DNA from: Bacteroidota bacterium
GTDB lineage: Bacteria; Bacteroidota; Bacteroidia; Flavobacteriales_F; PHOS-HE28
Length of the DNA: 29,070 bases
Direction of reading: 5' to 3'
NCBI GenBank assembly: GCA_023418095.1
Contig: JAEZDL010000168.1
Location: forward strand, 1 to 29,070
In this document: positions 17,429 through 25,011 of the stretch, piece by piece
Layout: the number at the start of each line of letters is the position of its first letter
Position numbering within the stretch: the first letter of the stretch is position 1
Notes under the pieces: generated by a model
Databases searched by the model: none
The model's input: the letters and a program-made list of their open reading frames with translations, nothing else
What the model was told of the DNA's origin: nothing
Program-made: the position numbers and the translations under genes

Positions 17429-17929
17429 ATGAAGATCGAAAGAAGACGTTCGCGGATCCACGGGAACGGCGTATTCGCCACCGATACGATCCGCAAAGGC
17501 GAGCATATCGTTCAATATAAAGGGCGATTGATCACCCATGATGAGGCCGATCAGCTTCATTACAACGACATCAATACCGGGCATACTTTCCTTTTCACGC
17601 TGAACGATGAATGGATCGTGGATGCCAACGTACGCGGCAACATCGCCAAATGGATCAATTGCAGTTGCGATCCGAACAGCATCGCATACATCCACGAAGA
17701 TGAAAGCGGCGATCCCAGGAAGGAGAAGGTGATCATAGAAGCACTGCGTACGATCAAGGCCGGTGAAGAGATCACCTACGATTACGGTTTCGAATTCGAT
17801 GTTCCATACACCAAGAAATTGCTGAGGACATGGGCATGCCACTGCGGATCGCCGAAATGCCGTGGCACCATGTTGAAACCGAAACCAGCGAAGAAGAAAG
17901 GCGGATCCCCGTCGGCAAAGAAGAAATGA
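17429..17929 (+). CDS. SET-domain protein-lysine methyltransferase
   Basis: A 166-residue SET protein, predicted to transfer a methyl group from SAM to lysine side chains of a protein. SET motifs in order are IHGNGVFAT near the N terminus, GNIAKWINCSCDPN, and GEEITYDYGFEF. A post-SET CHCGSPKC follows. In most relatives the pocket reads NHSCDPN; here His is Cys (NCSC), while the Asn and the zinc-ligand Cys are kept. The C terminus is a basic tail (KPKPAKKKGG, SAKKK) much like the neighbouring H1-like protein. The H1-like gene lies 49 bases upstream on the same strand, so it is a natural candidate substrate, as in Chlamydia where a SET protein acts on histone-like proteins; this link is inference. 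Confidence 0.88.
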   Translation: MKIERRRSRIHGNGVFATDTIRKGEHIVQYKGRLITHDEADQLHYNDINTGHTFLFTLNDEWIVDANVRGNIAKWINCSCDPNSIAYIHEDESGDPRKEKVIIEALRTIKAGEEITYDYGFEFDVPYTKKLLRTWACHCGSPKCRGTMLKPKPAKKKGGSPSAKKK

Positions 17930-17991
17930 ACCGCCGATCGGCATTTGATATGGCACAGGCTTTGCCTCACTGCCGCCATACGAACAGCTCA

Positions 17992-18639
17992 ATGAGAACT
18001 TCCTTCCTTTTACTTCTCTCGTTTCTCTTTTTAAGCCCCGCTGCACTCGCGCAGGACGATCCCAAAAGCAAGGCGATCCTGGACAAGCTGATGGCGCAGG
18101 CGAAAACGTGGAACACCTTTGAAGCCGATTTCAGCAGCCGTTTGCAGAGCAAGCGCGATGGCCTGGACGTGAAGCAGGAAGGGAACATGAAGGTTAAGGG
18201 GAACCGTTTCCGCCTCACGCTCGATCAGAACACGATCATCAACGATGGTACCACGATGTACACTTACAGCAAGGAAAGCAACGAGGTTACCCTGAGCGAT
18301 CCGAAGGAAATGGATCAGGAACTCGATCCGAGCAAGCTTTTCACCCAGTACGAACAAGGATTCAAGAGCCAGTTCGTGGAAGAGAGGACCGAAGATGGCA
18401 CGACCGTGCAGATCGTGAAACTTTTCCCGCTGCAGCCTGACAAGAAAGCCTACCACACCGTGGTGTTGAAGGTTGATAAGGCGAAGACCGAACCGCGGAG
18501 CATTGAAGTGCTGTACAAGGACGGGAATACGGTCACGTACACGTTGAAGCGTTTCGTGCCGAACGCCCAATTCGCCGACGATCTGTTCACCTTCGACAAG
18601 GGTAAACATCCGGGTGTCGTTGTGAACGACATGCGCTGA
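17992..18639 (+). CDS. lolA: Outer membrane lipoprotein carrier protein LolA
   Basis: A 215-residue periplasmic chaperone that takes lipoproteins released at the inner membrane across the periplasm. The ATG at 17992 gives a signal peptide (RTSFLLLLSFLFLSPAALAQ, cleaved before DDP). The mature part has the LolA pattern: an early helix with AKTWNTFEADF and FSS, strands with QEGNMKVKGNRFRL, TMYTYSKESNEVTL, then the loop DPSKLFTQYEQGF and a strand set ending FTFDKGKHPGVVV. The frame opens far upstream but without a signal and over the SET gene. It ends 23 bases before a strong terminator. Confidence 0.88.
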   Translation: MRTSFLLLLSFLFLSPAALAQDDPKSKAILDKLMAQAKTWNTFEADFSSRLQSKRDGLDVKQEGNMKVKGNRFRLTLDQNTIINDGTTMYTYSKESNEVTLSDPKEMDQELDPSKLFTQYEQGFKSQFVEERTEDGTTVQIVKLFPLQPDKKAYHTVVLKVDKAKTEPRSIEVLYKDGNTVTYTLKRFVPNAQFADDLFTFDKGKHPGVVVNDMR

Positions 18640-18662
18640 TCATATACGGATATTTTCCGATC

Positions 18663-18686
18663 GAAGCCGCCGTGAATGGCGGCTTC
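18663..18686 (+). terminator. Rho-independent-like terminator after lolA
   Basis: GAAGCCGCC / GGCGGCTTC, a perfect 9-bp stem with a 6-base loop, followed by a T-rich stretch (TCCATTCTATTTCC). Confidence 0.75.
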
Positions 18687-18706
18687 TCCATTCTATTTCC
18701 GCTGGC

Positions 18707-18714
18707 TACTTTCG
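18707..18714 (+). promoter_or_regulatory. Likely -7 promoter element of the exported protein gene
   Basis: TACTTTCG followed by CTG, 22 bases before the GTG start at 18737 and just after the lolA terminator. It belongs to the TACYTTCG set that also precedes the arginase and OmpA-family genes with spacings of 20-21 bases. Confidence 0.45.
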
Positions 18715-18736
18715 CTGCGCCACCGGAAGCATTCTC

Positions 18737-19501
18737 GTGAAGATCTGCCGCATTTCCCTGTTCCTCATTTCGCTCGCGATCCATTTCGATTCGGCGGCAT
18801 TGCGTGTGGTGCACGTTATCGTGGCGCTGGCAGATAATGAACACCAGGGCATTGCGAAACTTCAAGGCGCGTTCGGTGATGGAAGCTCACCAGCTGCGAA
18901 CCTGAACTGGGGCGCTGGCCGTGGCATGAAAAGTCATTTCATTTGGGCGCCGGAATGGCAGCCCATGGAAACGAAAAGACCTGCGCAACCATACATCCTC
19001 GATCGGGCGGTCTGGAAACACCGCGATAGCGCCATCTACGTGATCGCCGATGCTTATGATGGTAGGCATTTGCGACAGGCCACAGAAGATCTGCTGTTGT
19101 TCGCGAGCGGTGGCGGTGGTGGTTTCATCAGCCTAGGCGGAAAAGTGATCCCATCGGGCGGCGGTGCCGACCTGATCGCATTCATCGGACATAACGGGCT
19201 CATGGATTTCAAGATCGATATCACTTTGGGATCGCAGGATGATGTGCCCAACGAAGTGATCATACTCGCACCGATCAGCCGTGGGTTCTTCAATCACCAC
19301 ATACGCGCCACCGGAGCCAAACCCCTGCTCTGGACCACCGGCCTGCTTTCAACGGAAGCGTTCACACTGCGCGAAGCACTGATCGGCTGGGTACTGAAGG
19401 AAAACGATGAAGCGATCCGCGAGCGGGCCGCAAAGGGCTATGATCAGTACATGAAGAGCGGGATCACTGGTGCGCGCCGGTTGCTCGTCACCGGCTGGTA
19501 G
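18737..19501 (+). CDS. Exported protein of unknown function, possibly caspase-fold-like
   Basis: A 254-residue protein with a GTG start and an N-terminal signal sequence (KICRISLFLISLAIHFDSAAL). I cannot assign it to a named family. Visible features are an alternating hydrophobic strand VVHVIVALADNEHQG, AIYVIADAYDGRHLRQAT, a Gly-rich turn FASGGGGGF, the pair LIAFIGHNGLMDF and VIILAPISRGFF about 35 residues apart, and WTTGLLSTEAF. The last two strand-loop units recall the His (GHG) and Cys (DACYSG) strands of caspase-like peptidases, but the site where a Cys would be expected has Pro; this is a speculation from pattern. It ends 14 bases inside the convergent RDD gene. Confidence 0.7.
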   Translation: MKICRISLFLISLAIHFDSAALRVVHVIVALADNEHQGIAKLQGAFGDGSSPAANLNWGAGRGMKSHFIWAPEWQPMETKRPAQPYILDRAVWKHRDSAIYVIADAYDGRHLRQATEDLLLFASGGGGGFISLGGKVIPSGGGADLIAFIGHNGLMDFKIDITLGSQDDVPNEVIILAPISRGFFNHHIRATGAKPLLWTTGLLSTEAFTLREALIGWVLKENDEAIRERAAKGYDQYMKSGITGARRLLVTGW

Positions 19502-20222
19502 CGGCTTCCGCCGATCCGCTGGTGAGATGCACCTGATCACGCAGCACGGCCTGCAGGAATTCCAGCGATCGCATTCCGCTGGCCTGCACACCGATCACTT
19601 CCTTCACCTTCGCGGCCATCTCCTCGATCACCGCCCACTTGTCCGCCATACGGTTGTTGAGCACTTCGCGGATCATGGCCGCCTGCGCATCGGTGAGCTT
19701 GATCGCTTCAGGGAATCGTACCACATGTTCCGCCGGAAGATCGGTGAGCAACGTATCCCTGAATTTCATGCGGGGTTTCAAGGTGATCACCGTGGTACCG
19801 GCCGCCAGATCGCCAAGGCGCTGGCCCTTCCCATTGATCAGGATCACCACCAGTCCGAGCCAGTAGAAACTATCGATCGGCCGCAGCACCCAACGAAGCA
19901 GGTACTGGCCGAAACGCGGTTGGCCACCGTCCATGCGGGCCACCTTCAGGTGCCTTGCGCGCTTGCCGATGCTCTGGCCGTTCATGGTCACCTCCGAAAC
20001 AAGATGATAGAACAGCAACGGGAACAAGGCGATCGCAAAACCGATCGTGAAGTACACATCGCTGTTCATCCCATTGAATTCACTGATCACGAGGATCCAG
20101 AGAAAGAGCCACGACCAAACGATCAAGGTATCGATGATGTAGGCCACCACCCTGTCCCCGATGCTCGCCGTTTCGTGATCGAGCCTTACGTTCTGTGCGG
20201 TTTCAATTCCGATCGTTCGCAT
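19488..20222 (-). CDS. RDD family membrane protein
   Basis: A 244-residue inner-membrane protein with the RDD domain: GDRVVAYIIDTLIVWSW as the first membrane segment with its conserved Arg and Asp residues, a second long hydrophobic segment (VYFTIGFAIALFPLLFYHL), the NGQSIGKRARHLKV loop (typical SxGK), and a third segment FYWLGLVVILI. The C-terminal about 80 residues are soluble. The frame extends 11 codons upstream, but the ATG at 20222 gives MRTIGIETAQNV, the usual start. It is divergent from the SpoIIM-like gene, as in MoxR clusters of other Bacteroidota, and may act with it. Its gene overlaps that of the exported protein by 14 bases at the 3' ends. Confidence 0.9.
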   Translation of the reverse strand: MRTIGIETAQNVRLDHETASIGDRVVAYIIDTLIVWSWLFLWILVISEFNGMNSDVYFTIGFAIALFPLLFYHLVSEVTMNGQSIGKRARHLKVARMDGGQPRFGQYLLRWVLRPIDSFYWLGLVVILINGKGQRLGDLAAGTTVITLKPRMKFRDTLLTDLPAEHVVRFPEAIKLTDAQAAMIREVLNNRMADKWAVIEEMAAKVKEVIGVQASGMRSLEFLQAVLRDQVHLTSGSAEAATSR

Positions 20223-20270
20223 GATGGCGCGACAAATTACCGCCGATCGCGGCATCTGCCGAAGGAATCT

Positions 20271-20278
20271 TATGTTTG
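20271..20278 (+). promoter_or_regulatory. Likely promoter element of the SpoIIM-MoxR operon
   Basis: TATGTTTG matches TAnnTTTG and ends 15 bases before the ATG at 20294. A frame-compatible TTG lies inside it (20276), which is therefore unlikely to be the translation start. Confidence 0.5.
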
Positions 20279-20293
20279 ATCGATCCGCCGCCG

Positions 20294-21271
20294 ATGCGCG
20301 AAGCCGCCTTCATCAAAAAGAACGAGTCGAAATGGCAGCGGCTCGAACAGGTCGTTACCGGCCTGGACAAGTTGAGCGCCGATGAAGCATCGGATCTCTA
20401 CATCCAGCTGAACGACGATCTTTCCTACGCGCGCACGTTCTATCCTCAGAGCAAAGTACCCGAGTACCTCAACGGTCTCGCGTCCCGTCTGCATCATCAT
20501 ATCTACCGCAACCAGCGAACACCGAAGGGAAGACTGATAACCTTCTGGCGGCACGAAGTGCCGCTCGCCCTGGCGCGAACGAGAAAACAATTGCTCCTCT
20601 CCTTCCTGATCTTCTCAGTGGCGATGGCGATCGGCGCGCTTTCGGCACGGCACGATGAGACCTTCGTGCGCCTGATCCTCGGGGATGGGTACGTGGACAT
20701 GACCCTGGACAACATCCGGCGCGGCGAACCGATGGCGGTTTACGGCGATAATGATGAAGGGGTGATGTTCCTTGGGATCACATTGAACAATGTTCGTGTG
20801 GCCCTGCTCTGCTTTGCGGCCGGGATCGCGGCTTCCTTCGGCACCGCCCTGCTCCTTCTCTACAACGGTATCATGGTGGGTTCGTTCCAGTATTTCTTCT
20901 TCCAGCATGGTGTATTGAAGGAAAGCCTGCTCACCGTTTGGATGCACGGCACCCTGGAGATATCAGCGATCGTGATCGCAGGTTCGGCAGGGCTCACGAT
21001 CGGCCATGGCCTGCTCTTTCCGGGCACTTACACACGTGGCGAAAGCTTCCGGCATCACGCGCGCCTGGGCCTCAAGGTGGTGATCGGCCTGGTGCCGGTC
21101 TTCATCATCGCCGGGGCGATCGAATCGTTCCTTACCAGGCATTCATTGGTGATGCATCCTGCGGTATCCATATCCATCATCGGTGCATCATTGCTCTTCG
21201 TGATCTATTACTTCATCATCCTTCCCTACCATGCAGAACGAAACGCCGATCCCGCTGAGGCAATACCGTGA
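20294..21271 (+). CDS. SpoIIM-like (DUF95) membrane protein
   Basis: A 325-residue integral membrane protein. MREAAFIKKNESKWQRLEQ is a start commonly seen in this family; a soluble N-terminal helix region (to about 90) with LYIQLNDDLSYARTFYP is followed by several membrane segments, among them LLLSFLIFSVAMAIGAL, NNVRVALLCFAAGIAASFG, LLLYNGIMVGSFQYFFFQHG and the late WMHGTLEISAIVIAGSAGL. The HGxLE stretch is typical of the stage II sporulation protein M family, which in non-sporulating bacteria has no proven job. It is the first gene of the MoxR operon; its last 41 bases overlap the next gene. Confidence 0.9.
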   Translation: MREAAFIKKNESKWQRLEQVVTGLDKLSADEASDLYIQLNDDLSYARTFYPQSKVPEYLNGLASRLHHHIYRNQRTPKGRLITFWRHEVPLALARTRKQLLLSFLIFSVAMAIGALSARHDETFVRLILGDGYVDMTLDNIRRGEPMAVYGDNDEGVMFLGITLNNVRVALLCFAAGIAASFGTALLLLYNGIMVGSFQYFFFQHGVLKESLLTVWMHGTLEISAIVIAGSAGLTIGHGLLFPGTYTRGESFRHHARLGLKVVIGLVPVFIIAGAIESFLTRHSLVMHPAVSISIIGASLLFVIYYFIILPYHAERNADPAEAIP

Positions 21272-22097
21272 CTTCGGGCAGCTGATCTCCACCACGTTCC
21301 AGTTCCTGCGCCAGAACTGGCGGCCGCTCTTCCGGGCGATCGGTGTGATCTGTCTGCCGCCCGGCCTGATCGCCGGGTTCCTGATCGGAAGATCGATGGG
21401 CGATATACAGCGAATTTCCATGGGAAATGTGGAATTCACGGGTATTTCACAGGGGTTACCGATGGTGATCGGATACGTTCTTCTCCTACTGTCCATCATC
21501 ATGCTGATCGCGATCGTTTACGAATACCTGCGGGCCTACGAGAAAGGTGAGCACCATGCGCTGGGCACCGCCGATCTTTGGCAACGCAGTATCGCGGAGA
21601 TCGGGAATTACATCGGCATAAGCCTGCTGATGGGGATCCTCGTGGTGATCGGCACCTTGCTCTGTTTCCTTCCAGGGGTCTACGTGTTCGTGGCACTTTC
21701 GCTCACGTACATCGTGCACGCGATCGAACGCAAGGGCGTGATCGATTCCATGAAGCGGTCGCATCAATTGATCACCGATCGGTGGTGGGAAACGTTCGGG
21801 CTGATCATCATCCTGGGCCTGATCCAATCCGTGATCGCGTACGCATTGATGATCCCCACCATGATCGTTTCGTTCGCGATCGGTCTCAATTCGCTCGATG
21901 GCGGCCAGCCGGATCAGGAGCGGTTCTTGGACTGGTATTCGATCACCATGGCACTGATGATGACGATAAACATGCTGGTGACCATGCTCACCTATCCGAT
22001 CATGGCCGTGGCGTTGGGCTTGAAATATTATTCGCTGGTCGAAGAGAAGGAAGGCCTTGGGCTTCGCCAGAAGATCCAGGGATTCGAACAAGCCTGA
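21231..22097 (+). CDS. Multi-pass membrane protein of the MoxR cluster
   Basis: A 288-residue membrane protein without a name that I recognise. A short polar start (QNETPIPLRQYRDFGQLIS) is followed by about six hydrophobic segments, for example LFRAIGVICLPPGLIAGFLIG, VIGYVLLLLSIIMLIAIVY, ISLLMGILVVIGTLLCFLPG and LIIILGLIQSVIAYALMI. The pattern resembles Bacteroidota membrane proteins in this gene neighbourhood. The start at 21231 overlaps the SpoIIM gene by 41 bases; a later start would remove the conserved-looking N terminus. It ends 3 bases before the DUF4129-like gene. Confidence 0.85.
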   Translation: MQNETPIPLRQYRDFGQLISTTFQFLRQNWRPLFRAIGVICLPPGLIAGFLIGRSMGDIQRISMGNVEFTGISQGLPMVIGYVLLLLSIIMLIAIVYEYLRAYEKGEHHALGTADLWQRSIAEIGNYIGISLLMGILVVIGTLLCFLPGVYVFVALSLTYIVHAIERKGVIDSMKRSHQLITDRWWETFGLIIILGLIQSVIAYALMIPTMIVSFAIGLNSLDGGQPDQERFLDWYSITMALMMTINMLVTMLTYPIMAVALGLKYYSLVEEKEGLGLRQKIQGFEQA

Positions 22098-22100
22098 TCG

Positions 22101-22802
22101 ATGCGTGGTCCCCTCCTGATCCTACTGCTTCTCTTCCTCACCGGGCTGGCCGCGCAGAACGATGGTTCCGCACGGGAAGGGGTCACGGAAGAGCGGATCG
22201 AGCTGCGCGAGTTCGATCGCGAGGCCTTGGAAAAATTACGGGCGGGGATCGACTACGATCAGGACCTGCGGCGTGTGCCAACGCTTTGGGAACGGTTCCA
22301 GCAATGGATCGGCCGGTGGCTCCAGCGCATCTTCGGATCGAGGATTGGGGCCACCATCACGGAAAATCTCGTTTACGTGATCATCGGCATAGCCCTCCTG
22401 TTCGCGGTGATCATGCTGAGCCGGGGCGGTTTCCAGCGCATCTTCCAAAGTGCTCCACGTTCTTTGGGTGAAGTGGCGGTGACCGAGGATGACATACGTG
22501 AGATGGATCTGATCGCCATGATCGAACAGGCGGAAGGAGCAGGCGATCTGCGCCGGGCGATCCGCCTGCATTATCTGCTCGTGCTGCGTGGCCTCGTGGA
22601 TCGAAACGTGCTCGAATGGCATCCGCATTACACCGACCAGGAATACATGGCGGGGATCTCCGATCCGCAATTGCGATCGCGTTTCGCGCATGTGGCGCTG
22701 GTGTTCCAATGGGTGTGGTATGGCAACGCAGCGATCACGGCCGCTGATTATCCTGCTTTGCGTCGCCCCTTCATCGAATTCGAGAGCGCACCGGCCGCAT
22801 GA
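22101..22802 (+). CDS. DUF4129-like membrane protein
   Basis: A 233-residue protein with an N-terminal signal or anchor (RGPLLILLLLFLTGLAAQ), an extracytoplasmic stretch of about 70 residues with LWERFQQWIGRWLQRIF, one membrane segment near 92-110 (LVYVIIGIALLFAVIML), and a cytosolic C-terminal domain. That domain carries AIRLHYLLVLRGLVDR, WHPHYTDQEYM and VFQWVWYGNAAITAADY, as in the DUF4129 family. In relatives this domain occurs close to MoxR and DUF58 genes or with transglutaminases. Its stop overlaps the next start (ATGA). Confidence 0.85.
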   Translation: MRGPLLILLLLFLTGLAAQNDGSAREGVTEERIELREFDREALEKLRAGIDYDQDLRRVPTLWERFQQWIGRWLQRIFGSRIGATITENLVYVIIGIALLFAVIMLSRGGFQRIFQSAPRSLGEVAVTEDDIREMDLIAMIEQAEGAGDLRRAIRLHYLLVLRGLVDRNVLEWHPHYTDQEYMAGISDPQLRSRFAHVALVFQWVWYGNAAITAADYPALRRPFIEFESAPAA

Positions 22803-23986
22803 CGAAGTTCGAGAAGCGGATGTTGATCGGCCTGGCCTTCCTGGTGATACTGCTTTCCGTATTGGAGGCGATGGTGCCCGAACCCACCGATTGGAGCCCA
22901 TCCTTTTCGCAGTATCACCGCAAGCCGTACGGCGCGAAACATCTTCACGACCGGCTCACCGATCTGTTCCCCGAAGTGCGCACGATCACCGATCCCCCGT
23001 ACACGATCGGTTACGATCGTAACGAACTGCAGGGGGATCCCGGGCCGGTGAACCATATCTACATCACAAGCAACTTCGAACTGGACCGGATCAACACCGA
23101 CCAATTGCTCGCGATGGTGGAAAAAGGGGATCACCTCTTCGTGGCAGCGGAAAGTTTCCATGGCGTGTTCGCCGATACGTTGATGATCAACACGGATCTT
23201 TCATTGCTTGAAGCCGTGGATGACACATCGGACATCCGCTTCGTTGGTGCGCAGCGGATCGCTCCAGGCGTTTTTCGCTACTCGCGCGGCTTTCCCGATG
23301 CGTTCTTCGATCGTTACGATACCTCGGGCACCCACATCCTCGCTGTGAACGGATCATCGCACCCGGTGCTCCTGCAGATGGCATGGGGCGAAGGGAAGAT
23401 CCTGCTGTGCAGCGCTCCGCTCGCGTTCACCAACTACAATCTGCTGAAAGGCGACAATGCGGCCTTCATTGCCGGCGCATTCAGCGCACTTCCATACAGG
23501 CCGGTGTTCTGGGATGAATTCCTGAAGCTGGGCAGACAGGGTTCGAGCACTCCGCTGCGCTACATCCTTTCGCAACCACCATTGCGTTGGGCCTGGTATT
23601 TCGCTCTCGCCTTGATCATCCTGTACATCCTTACGCGTGCACGCCGCGAGCAGCGCGCGATCCCGATCGTCCGGCCGCTGCGCAACACCACGCGCGAACT
23701 CACCGATACCATCGGCAGGATGTACTGGCAGAAGGGGGATCACGCGGGCATCGCCAGGCGGATGATCGCACATTTCAAGGAGGAGATCAGGCTGCGCACC
23801 TACCTGGCTTCCTTCGCCTATGATCGCCATACGATCGGCCATCTGGCGGTGAAGACCGGCCTTTCGGAACAGGAGACCGAACGGCGCCTGCGCGCGATCG
23901 AACAACGGGAAAAGGCCGGTGTGCTCACCGAGAACGAACTTCTGAAGCTCAGCAGGGAACTGCACGAATTCAGGCAATTGATCTGA
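22799..23986 (+). CDS. DUF4350-like membrane protein
   Basis: A 395-residue protein starting with a membrane segment (MLIGLAFLVILLSVLEAM), then an extracytoplasmic domain (about 30-260) rich in alternating strands, beginning DWSPSFSQYHRKPYGAKHL with the LFPEVRTI stretch and a segment HPVLLQMAWGEGKILLCS. A second membrane segment WAWYFALALIILYILT near 265-280 is followed by a basic, helical cytosolic tail with REQRAIPIVRPLRNTTRE and two helix-turn units. This is the DUF4350 layout. The start overlaps the previous stop (ATGA), and its stop overlaps the MoxR start (TGATG). Confidence 0.85.
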   Translation: MTKFEKRMLIGLAFLVILLSVLEAMVPEPTDWSPSFSQYHRKPYGAKHLHDRLTDLFPEVRTITDPPYTIGYDRNELQGDPGPVNHIYITSNFELDRINTDQLLAMVEKGDHLFVAAESFHGVFADTLMINTDLSLLEAVDDTSDIRFVGAQRIAPGVFRYSRGFPDAFFDRYDTSGTHILAVNGSSHPVLLQMAWGEGKILLCSAPLAFTNYNLLKGDNAAFIAGAFSALPYRPVFWDEFLKLGRQGSSTPLRYILSQPPLRWAWYFALALIILYILTRARREQRAIPIVRPLRNTTRELTDTIGRMYWQKGDHAGIARRMIAHFKEEIRLRTYLASFAYDRHTIGHLAVKTGLSEQETERRLRAIEQREKAGVLTENELLKLSRELHEFRQLI

Positions 23987-25011
23987 TGAAAATGGAGAAC
24001 AACGAACGACCGATCACCAGCGCTGACGCCGATCCACCGGCAACTGGCTTCCGCCCGGCGATCCCGCTTACGGACCTGCAGCATTCTATGGAAAAGCTCC
24101 GGCAGGAGGTGGCGAAAGTGATCGTGGGCCAGGAACGCATGGTGGATCTGCTCCTGATCGCCTTGCTCAGCGATGGGCATGTCCTGATCGAAGGCGCGCC
24201 CGGCCTGGCCAAAACGCTTACCGCAAAGCTGCTCGCGCGTTGCATCCACACCGGTTTCTCACGCATACAGTTCACGCCCGATCTTATGCCGAGCGATCTG
24301 ATCGGCACCAGCGTTTTCGATCCGCGCACAACGGCGTTCGAATTCCGGAGGGGTCCGGTCTTCAGCAACATCATTCTTGTTGATGAGATCAACCGCGCAC
24401 CGGCGAAAACGCAGAGCGCACTTTTCGAAGTGATGGAGGAAAGGCAGATCACGGTGGATGGTACGACCTACCCGATGCAGCGGCCGTTCATGATCCTGGC
24501 CACCCAGAACCCGATCGAACAGGAAGGGACCTACCGCCTGCCCGAGGCACAGCTCGATCGGTTCTTCTTCAAACTGAACATCGGTTATCCTTCGCTGGAG
24601 GAAGAGATCGCCATCCTGGACCGTGCCAGCCAGGGCATCGGCATGTTGAACGTTGAAGCGGTGCGGCCCGTGCTTTCCACCGAAGAACTGGAAGCCGCAC
24701 GAACGCTGGTGCGCAAGGTGAAGTGTGAAGAGAAGCTCGTGCGCTACATCGCTTCCATCGTGGACCGCACACGGCACGATGGATCGTTGATGCTGGGCGC
24801 ATCGCCACGCGCATCGCTCGCGATCCTCATGGGCTCGAGGGCAGGTGCCGCCATCGCCGGGCGCGATTTCGTTACCCCAGAGGATATCCGATCGGTGGCG
24901 CCACATGTGCTCCGGCATCGCGTGCAGCTTACACCCGAGCGTGAAATGGAAGGTCTTACGCCGGACAAGGTGATCGATATGCTGATCAAGCAATTGGAAG
25001 TACCACGGTAG
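23986..25011 (+). CDS. MoxR-family AAA+ ATPase
   Basis: A 341-residue cytosolic ATPase of the MoxR group, thought to work like chaperones that alter or load partner proteins. Motifs: IVGQERMVD upstream of Walker A GAPGLAKT (70-77), PDLMPSDLIG, Walker B ILVDEIN (130-136), sensor 1 ATQNP (172-176), and the later lid domain with GASPRASLAIL. DUF58 protein follows with no gap, as usual for MoxR partners. Overlap of one base with the preceding gene points to coupled translation. The substrate is not known. Confidence 0.94.
   Translation: MKMENNERPITSADADPPATGFRPAIPLTDLQHSMEKLRQEVAKVIVGQERMVDLLLIALLSDGHVLIEGAPGLAKTLTAKLLARCIHTGFSRIQFTPDLMPSDLIGTSVFDPRTTAFEFRRGPVFSNIILVDEINRAPAKTQSALFEVMEERQITVDGTTYPMQRPFMILATQNPIEQEGTYRLPEAQLDRFFFKLNIGYPSLEEEIAILDRASQGIGMLNVEAVRPVLSTEELEAARTLVRKVKCEEKLVRYIASIVDRTRHDGSLMLGASPRASLAILMGSRAGAAIAGRDFVTPEDIRSVAPHVLRHRVQLTPEREMEGLTPDKVIDMLIKQLEVPR

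Noticed and set aside
20233..20239. TAATTTG on the minus strand as RDD promoter element
   Set aside because: One base short of the TAnnTTTG spacing; too weak to list as a feature.
20223..20255. Eleven-codon upstream extension of the RDD gene
   Set aside because: MRTIGIETAQNV is a more typical RDD start; the extension covers the likely promoter region.
21578..22471. 297-codon plus-strand frame across two membrane protein genes
   Set aside because: It is Arg/His/Asp-rich and overlaps two well-supported genes in another frame.
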